64,000 bases of DNA from Pyrus communis (taxonomy: Eukaryota > Streptophyta > Magnoliopsida > Rosales > Rosaceae): NCBI RefSeq assembly GCF_963583255.1, contig NC_084803.1:16937428-17001427 (forward strand). Reading direction: 5' to 3'. Shown here piece by piece: positions 58,680 to 64,000 of this stretch. Every line of letters begins with the position of its first letter. Position 1 is the first letter of the stretch. The position numbers and the translations under genes were made by a program. The notes beneath the pieces are model-generated. The model ran no database searches, had not been told where the DNA came from, and was given only the letters and a program-made list of their open reading frames with translations.

Positions 58680-59254
58680 CTGTATGTTTCTCAGTGTGAC
58701 GAAATAAAAGATAAGGCAGCCGCAGTTGAGGAGATGATCCAAGGAGCTTTGACATTTATTGAACAAGACAGTTTAGACGAAGCTGAAGAGGTGATCCATG
58801 GAGCAATGACATATCTTGACAACGATGATGATGTGAAACAATTATCGAAAGCGGATCAAGCCAAAGGAGTAAAGTATCTTGAACAAGATAAAGCAGAAAG
58901 AGGTATAGAAAAAGCACTTTTTGTTGATGAGGTTTTGAAAGGAGCTCTGAGTTATATTGACAAGAAACAAGTAGAGCAAGCTAAAGAGATTGTTCAAGCA
59001 ATCGTAATGTACGTTGCTCAAGATGACACAATGAAAGACAAAGCGGCCACATCTATGGACATGATGGATGGAGCTTTGACGTTTCTTCAACAAGACCAAA
59101 TGGATAAAGCTAAAGAGATGATCCAAGGTGCTATGACATATCTTAAAGGCGATGAAGATGTCAAAGAAGCAGATAAGCTACTCAGAGGCATGGATGTCAA
59201 AGAACAAGATAAGCTAGTCAAGGACGTGAAAGAAAAGGCAGAAGCGAAAGCGAA
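57821..59254 (+). repeat. 717-bp (239-codon) in-frame tandem duplication
   Basis: Two landmarks show the same offset of exactly 717 bp: AAGAGTGAAGTATCTTGAAA at 57821 and 58538, and the CGA/TGA site at 57960 and 58677. The unit spans four helical hairpins and the long spacer. A third start (AAGAGTCAAATTTCTTGAAA) opens at 59255 just before the final stop. Confidence 0.93.
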
Positions 59255-59285
59255 AAGAGTCAAATTTCTTGAAACTGAGCTATAA
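58680..59285 (+). pseudogene. Continuation of the repeat-protein frame after the TGA
   Basis: In the same frame as the upstream coding region, 201 codons stay open to TAA at 59283-59285. They repeat the second half of the first unit with mostly conservative changes (SLDEAEEVIHGAMTYL against NLDEAEDVIYGAMTYL). Read-through, a sequencing error or a very recent nonsense change would all explain an otherwise clean frame. Confidence 0.7.
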
Positions 59286-59741
59286 CAGCAGTAGTTAGAT
59301 TTACTTTAGCATTTTCCCTGTTTTTGTCTTTCTTGGATATTAAGTTTTGTGCGATGTGAATGAAGTGTTCTAGTTAATTTGTTTTGGGCTAATAGCATTT
59401 TATTCCATCCATAATTAGTATACATTTCAAAATAGGTCATGTTTAAGAGTTTTTGAAGTCATTTTATTTAGGGAAATACCTAAAAATAGGACAATTTTTC
59501 AATCTTGGGACAGAAATAGGACATTTCGAATGTGCACACGCCATGCACAACAATCGGACAGAAATGTGATTCATGGTGCTCGACTTGTACGACGATGCTT
59601 GCAATGATTCACGTTTGCAGCTTTTTGTCTCGTGGCCTCCTCCTTTACGCGATGCATAAGATTCAAAAGGGTGTTGGCTTGTAGTTGTAATTAGATATTA
59701 TTTTCTAGGGCAATTGGGTCTATTTAAGTGTCTTTTTGGTC

Positions 59742-59891
59742 GCCACTCAGTACTATGGTCTGGTAAGATTCTTCTTCACCTAAAAGTAATAGGTTTTAGG
59801 TTCGAATCTCGTGAATGGCGAATTCGATACCAAATTAGGCTGTCTATTGTGTGGCTTAACTGAACTCTCAAATATCAATATACTAAAAAAA
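59742..59891 (+). mobile_element. tRNA-derived SINE
   Basis: GCCACTCAGTACTATGGTCTG, the GGTTCGAATCTCG B-box and GATACCAAATTAGGC match the 53607 copy. AAGTGTCTTTTT occurs on both sides (59726-59737 and 59892-59903). Confidence 0.8.
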
Positions 59892-60144
59892 AAGTGTCTT
59901 TTTAGCCACATTTGAAATTTTTTTATAAAAGTTGACATTTATAAATACATGCGTTACATTTTGCCTATAAATGGTAGAGCACATCACTTGCTAACCTAAA
60001 ATCGTAATATCAGTGTCATCTCTAACTACTCAAAACTTTTGAGACCTATCCAACTCAAACTAATGATTTTTAGGTCTCAGTTTGAGACCCCACAAATTTA
60101 TATTGTTTAGAAGTTAGTTGGTAGACTGGATTGAAGAGTTGTGT

Positions 60145-60276
60145 AATTTTACTGTTTAGAAGGTACCAAACTAGGAAGGGCTCTTTGCATTTTTATCTGA
60201 GTCCTTAATTAATTTTACTGTTTAGAAGGTAGGAAATTAGGAAGGGCTCTTTGCATTTTTATCTCAATCCTTAATT
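60145..60276 (+). repeat. 66-bp tandem duplication
   Basis: AATTTTACTGTTTAGAAGGT begins at 60145 and again at 60211, and the following AGGAAGGGCTCTTTGCATTT also repeats. The copies differ by a few bases. Confidence 0.8.
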
Positions 60277-60409
60277 TGTATTTGGATGACTCTGAATAAA
60301 GATAAAGGCGGCTAGTACTATGCCAAGACCCGCAAAGACTAATGATCAATGAAAATGATAATACGGACAAAACGAAATGTCATGAGCATGAGTAGAGTCT
60401 ACAAAATTT

Positions 60410-61076
60410 GGAATCGTAGACCACCAGTAATAAGCATAACTATTTGTCCAAATGAAGCTAAAACATCTGCAACCTGAATTGCTTCTCTATAAATATGTGT
60501 ACACAATCGCATTTGATGAAGTAGCCAAAGACAATTCTTCCAATCCACCATAAAAAACCACAAGACCGCATTAAGAGTCTTAAAAGGATAGTGAATAAAA
60601 AAATGGAGTCTGCTTCAACTGATAAATGTTTCAAATCTCTGACCCAAGCTATAAGCACAACCTCAATGGAAGCAAGAATTTATGAAACAACTGAGCTTGC
60701 AAATTTTGCATTTGATTCAAAAGTACCAAGTGCCCCACCTACGATAAGCGAAAAATTACCCCAAAACATAGCACGTTCGTTTGGCACAATACACAATCAA
60801 TGTTAACCTTGAGCCACCAACCATTAACAACTTCCAAATGACTGGAATAAAGGATGGAGCTACAATAGAAAACGGCGAGCTATCCAATAAAAAGAGTTGA
60901 GACTGAGCCATTGGCATAAAGGATGACCTCCAATAGAAAGGGTTGAAACCTAGCCACATCGATGAGCTTTTATAAGGGGAAAAACGAACCAATCCTCTAT
61001 GCGAAAAGCGAGCACACATGAAGATAGCCACTAGAGTGGAAGAAGTGACTAATTTTTCATAAATGATAACCTCCAA
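60410..61076 (-). pseudogene. RNase-H-like (RVT_3 type) debris, LINE-like
   Basis: On the minus strand, scattered over several frames, are pieces resembling the RNase H-like domain at the end of plant LINE polyproteins, such as LIAWVRDLKHLSVEADS with Glu-Ala-Asp and a preceding LRL-type helix, and an upstream CFGVIFR stretch. Stops and frame changes are frequent. The W..L.N.D opening also seems present twice, hinting at a local duplication. Confidence 0.4.
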
Positions 61077-61682
61077 TAGAAAGAGTGACTACTTATATAG
61101 TTAAACTTAGTGTATATATATACACACACACATACATACACGCACACACTTGTATTGGGAACCATAAATGCAAAATAGAAGGATTTATACATTAGAAAGT
61201 AGTACAATTGATTGAATACATTAAATAAAATATGTATTCAGAGTTATTTTACAAGAAAATTATCTTTGAATTCTTAATATTAAAAAAAAAAAAAATTAAA
61301 AAGGAACTGTATAGCCACCTAACGACTTCACTGATTTTCTAAACATGTAAACCTTAATTGTGGCAAGTAGCCTGCGCCTAGCGCCTAGGCCCTGCTTAGG
61401 CAGCCGCCTAGACCACTTTTTCGAATAGTGCTCCAACCTGACTTAGGGTTGAACATCATACATCGTGTTTTCAAATGTACAAATCTTGCATTTTAGGCCT
61501 TCAACCGATCGATAAGCCGGGTCTCAATCTAACCATAACCACCAATACAAGCCATCCTCAGATTCCATCTCTATTGAAATTGTAGCAATCAATTAGGTGC
61601 TACACTTTAGTGACATTTCTATTTACTTGTAAATGAGAGAATTCAAATTTATAATTATGCTGAGTTTGATACTTAGTAACTA
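61077..61682. other. Gene-free interval
   Basis: A CACACA-rich stretch near 61120, an A-run near 61285 and a CGCCTAGCGCCTAGGC patch near 61375 (similar to the interior of the 48224 MITE) are the only features seen. Confidence 0.4.
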
Positions 61683-62321
61683 TGTGACATCCCACATCGC
61701 CCAGGGGAGTGATCCTTATATGTATATTCTCATCTCTACCTAGCACGAGGCCTTTTGGGAGTTCACAGGCTTCGGGTTCCATTAGAACTCTGAAGTTAAG
61801 CGAGTAGCGTGCGAGAGCATTCCTAGGATGGGTGACCCACTGGGAAGTTCTCGTGTGAGTTCCCAGAAACAAAACCGTGAGGGTGTGCTGGGGGGCCAAA
61901 GCAGACAATATCGTGTTACAGTGGAGTCGGGCCGGGAAGTGGTCCCGCCCGGGCGTGGATGTGACAATCTGGTATCAGAGCCTAACCTTGGCCGCGTGTG
62001 TGCCGATGAGGACGTCGAGCACCTAAGGGGGGTGGATTGTGACATCCCGCATCGCTTAGGGGAGTGATCCTTAAATGTATATTCCCATATCTACCTAGCA
62101 CGAGGCTTTTTGGGAGCTCACTAGCTTCGGGTTCCATCGGAACTCCAAAGTTAAGCGAGTAGCGCGCGAGAGCATTCCCAGGATGGGTGACCTACTGGGA
62201 AGTTCTCGTGTGAGTTCCCAGAAACAAAACCGTGAGGGTGTGCTGGGGGCCCAAAGCGGACAATATCGTGCTATGGTGGAGTCAGGCTGGGAAGTGGTCC
62301 CGCCCGGGCCAGGATGTGACA
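61683..62321 (+). mobile_element. Cassandra TRIM retrotransposon (first unit of a tandem array)
   Basis: LTRs at 61683-61976 and 62038-62321 begin TGTGACATCCC and end GATGTGACA. The internal region opens with the primer-binding site TGGTATCAGAGCC and closes with AAGGGGGGTGGAT. 5S-like motifs (GAAGTTAAGCGAG, AGGATGGGTGACC, CTGGGAAGTTCTCGTGTG) are present in both LTRs. A second primer-binding site (TTGGTATCAGAGC at about 62324) follows directly. Confidence 0.93.
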
Positions 62322-62344
62322 ATTTGGTATCAGAGCACAAAAGA

Positions 62345-62605
62345 CCTAGTGCAGTCCAGAGGAACAAACACTAACGAAACACACCCAAAGGTGGTCATAC
62401 ACTGGTGATAATCTGTTAGATATGCTGAGAATTCCTCGTGAGCCACCAAAAGAGCAATCCAAACTAGAACCTGGAGGGGCGCAAAACAGAAAGTGTGAGT
62501 GGGCAAAAACAAAGGTTTTCAAAATCATTTCATTATCAAAGTTCTAACCCCTCGCCGTAAAACCCGTATAGTTTCCCAGAAAAATAGAATATATACACAT
62601 ATAGG
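62345..62605 (-). mobile_element. Inverted fragment of the 2.5-kb LTR family inside the Cassandra array
   Basis: Read on the minus strand, GGAAACTATACGGGTTTTAC, TTTTTGCCCACTCAC and GCGCCCCTCCAGG follow the same order as about 22970-23065 of the solo LTR. It lies between Cassandra's second internal start and the third LTR. Confidence 0.65.
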
Positions 62606-62635
62606 AAACATGCTCAAAAATATGCCATGCTGAAT

Positions 62636-62878
62636 ATCTTCCCATCTTTACCTATCACGAGGCCTTTTGGGAGCTCACTGGCTTCGGGTTTCATCGGAAC
62701 TCCGAAGTTAAGCGAGTAACGCATGAGAGCATTCCTAGGATGGGTGACCCACTGGGAAGTTCTCGTGTGAGTTCCCAGAAACAAAACCGTGAGGGTGTGC
62801 TGGGGACCCAAAGCGGACAATATCGTGCTACGGTGGAGTCGGGCTGAGAAATGGTCCCGCCTGGGCAGGGATGTGACA
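62636..62878 (+). mobile_element. Third Cassandra LTR (5'-truncated)
   Basis: It enters within the LTR at ATCTTCCCATCTTTACCTA and runs to the normal end GGGATGTGACA with all 5S-like motifs. Confidence 0.85.
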
Positions 62879-63544
62879 AACTAGCTGGTTGTTTTGCTTA
62901 ACCAAATTCCTGTCTCTATAATAAAATAGGGGTTTTTGAATTTTAATCCTTGAAAAAAATTAAAATTCAATAAAAACCTTGTGTTAGATTGGATATTGAT
63001 TTTAGTCCTCTAATGTGTACTTAATTCAAATTCAAATTCATATTATATTTTTGTTTACTATTTAATAGATATTACCTTAAAATTAAAATTTATTATTATA
63101 CACATTTTAATTCATTAATTTTATTTTACTTCCTCTAATTATTGTACCTAAACGTCGGTATTATAATATATTTTAATAAATTAGTGTACCGAAATGTCCA
63201 TAACTAAATATATTATAGGGAATTAGTGGCACATAAGAAAATATGCAAAAAACATAAGTGTACCAAAAAATTTTGTATCTAAATATATGATACTAAACTA
63301 GTATACCGAAATGTTGGTACCTAAATATATTATAATAAACAGTGTACTGAAATGATCATACCTAAACATATTATACTAACCTAGTGTACCGAAATGTTCG
63401 TACTTAAATATATTGTAATGAATTTGTGGCACATAAGAAAATTTGCAAAAATATAAGTGTACCAAAAAATCTATACGAAAATATTTTCTTACAAAAGATA
63501 TTTACCATAATGAGAATTAAAATTTATAATATTTTCATACAATT
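62879..63544. repeat. AT-rich DNA with degenerate GTGTACCGAAATG repeats
   Basis: From about 63120 to 63475 words such as GTGTACCGAAATGTTCGTAC and CTAAATATATTATA recur at irregular 30-60 bp spacing. A longer piece, GTGGCACATAAGAAAATWTGC to AAGTGTACCAAAAAAT, occurs twice (about 63227 and 63427). Confidence 0.6.
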
Positions 63545-63801
63545 TGTTATAGCCTATTTTATCTGGCAAGGGGAAGGGGGCCGGCGGCAAGGAGAAGAGA
63601 GATTTGAGAGAGATGTATTTGTAGAATTGTAGGGGAATGTGTGTGTTATCCCTCATACATAGTGCCTTTATTTATAGTAGAAAAGGAGAGAAGAAATTCC
63701 TTCATCCCCAAGGAATACAAGTTGTAATAAGAAAGGATAACTAGAATCAAATCTAATCTAGGATTTACACAATCACGCTTAAACTAGGAAAGTTTACAAC
63801 A
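63545..63801 (-). mobile_element. 3' LTR of a second copia element
   Basis: On the minus strand it starts TGTTGTAAACTT after the purine tract AAAGGGGAG and ends GGCTATAACA. Order and motifs (TATTTATAG box, CTAGGATTTACACAAT) match the 23690-23940 LTR. Confidence 0.7.
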
Positions 63802-64000
63802 CTCCCCTTTGAGTGTGTAAATACTCAAGGTAGATTTAGCATCATGCAGAAGTTGAGGAAGTCGACTTGTTGGCACTGATTCTTAAGGAACAATGCTTAT
63901 TCTCAATAAGGTAGGAACTTGCATAAGTAAGTGAGTCTCACTAAAAAAACCCTACGGCTATAGCAAAAACCCAAGGAGGGACAAAATCCATAGTCTAAGG
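63802..64000 (-). mobile_element. 3' internal end of the second copia element (runs off the window)
   Basis: GTGTGTAAATACTCAA, TGCATAAGTA and AAAAACCCAAGGAGGGA parallel the 23950-24260 region of the other copy. The coding part, if any, lies beyond the window. Confidence 0.55.

Overview
The window is plant nuclear DNA, almost certainly from a woody eudicot and probably from Rosaceae (apple/pear group). The genes have canonical GT-AG introns and plant-specific families (U-box/ARM, Tubby-like F-box, laccase, SYP11-type syntaxin). The intergenic DNA is AT-rich and full of nested plant transposons. The Rosaceae assignment is inference from the style of the Cassandra, SINE and LTR repeats, not a database result.

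Layout. 0-2 kb: 3' part of a U-box/ARM E3 ligase gene (+). 3.5-4.8 kb: a Mutator-like (MULE) element with long inverted ends and a 9-bp target duplication. 6.7-9.1 kb: Tubby-like F-box gene (-). About 10.3-17.9 kb: a decayed endogenous pararetrovirus (Caulimoviridae type) interrupted by a Cassandra TRIM retrotransposon. 18.3-29.8 kb: repeat-dominated, with SINE, a MULE-type MITE carrying a second Cassandra, a 2.5-kb solo LTR, a truncated copia, a PIF/Harbinger-like element and GC-rich captured-looking blocks. 29.9-40.0 kb is a gene island: laccase (+), RCC1-repeat protein (-), glucose-6-phosphate 1-epimerase-like protein (+) and a SYP112-like syntaxin (-). 41.8-45.7 kb: stacked LTR, gypsy and copia fragments. 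46.3-52.1 kb: an ATAD3-type AAA ATPase gene (+) with two MITEs in introns. 56.7-59.3 kb: an unrecognised gene for a predicted secreted, helical-repeat protein with a 717-bp internal tandem duplication and one in-frame TGA. 59.7-64 kb: SINE, RNase-H-like debris, a tandem Cassandra and the 3' end of a second copia.

The genes do not form a pathway. Laccase and RCC1 are convergent, RCC1 and the epimerase are divergent (about 0.7 kb between starts), and the epimerase and the syntaxin are convergent. Exon structures were worked out by hand from splice sites and conserved protein continuity. All complete models come to a whole number of codons.

The most unusual item is the repeat-protein gene at 56.65-59.29 kb. 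It has a signal peptide on its own exon, about ten alternating TPR-like helical hairpins, a 239-codon unit duplicated in frame, and a CGA-to-TGA change in the second copy that either truncates the product or marks a young pseudogene.
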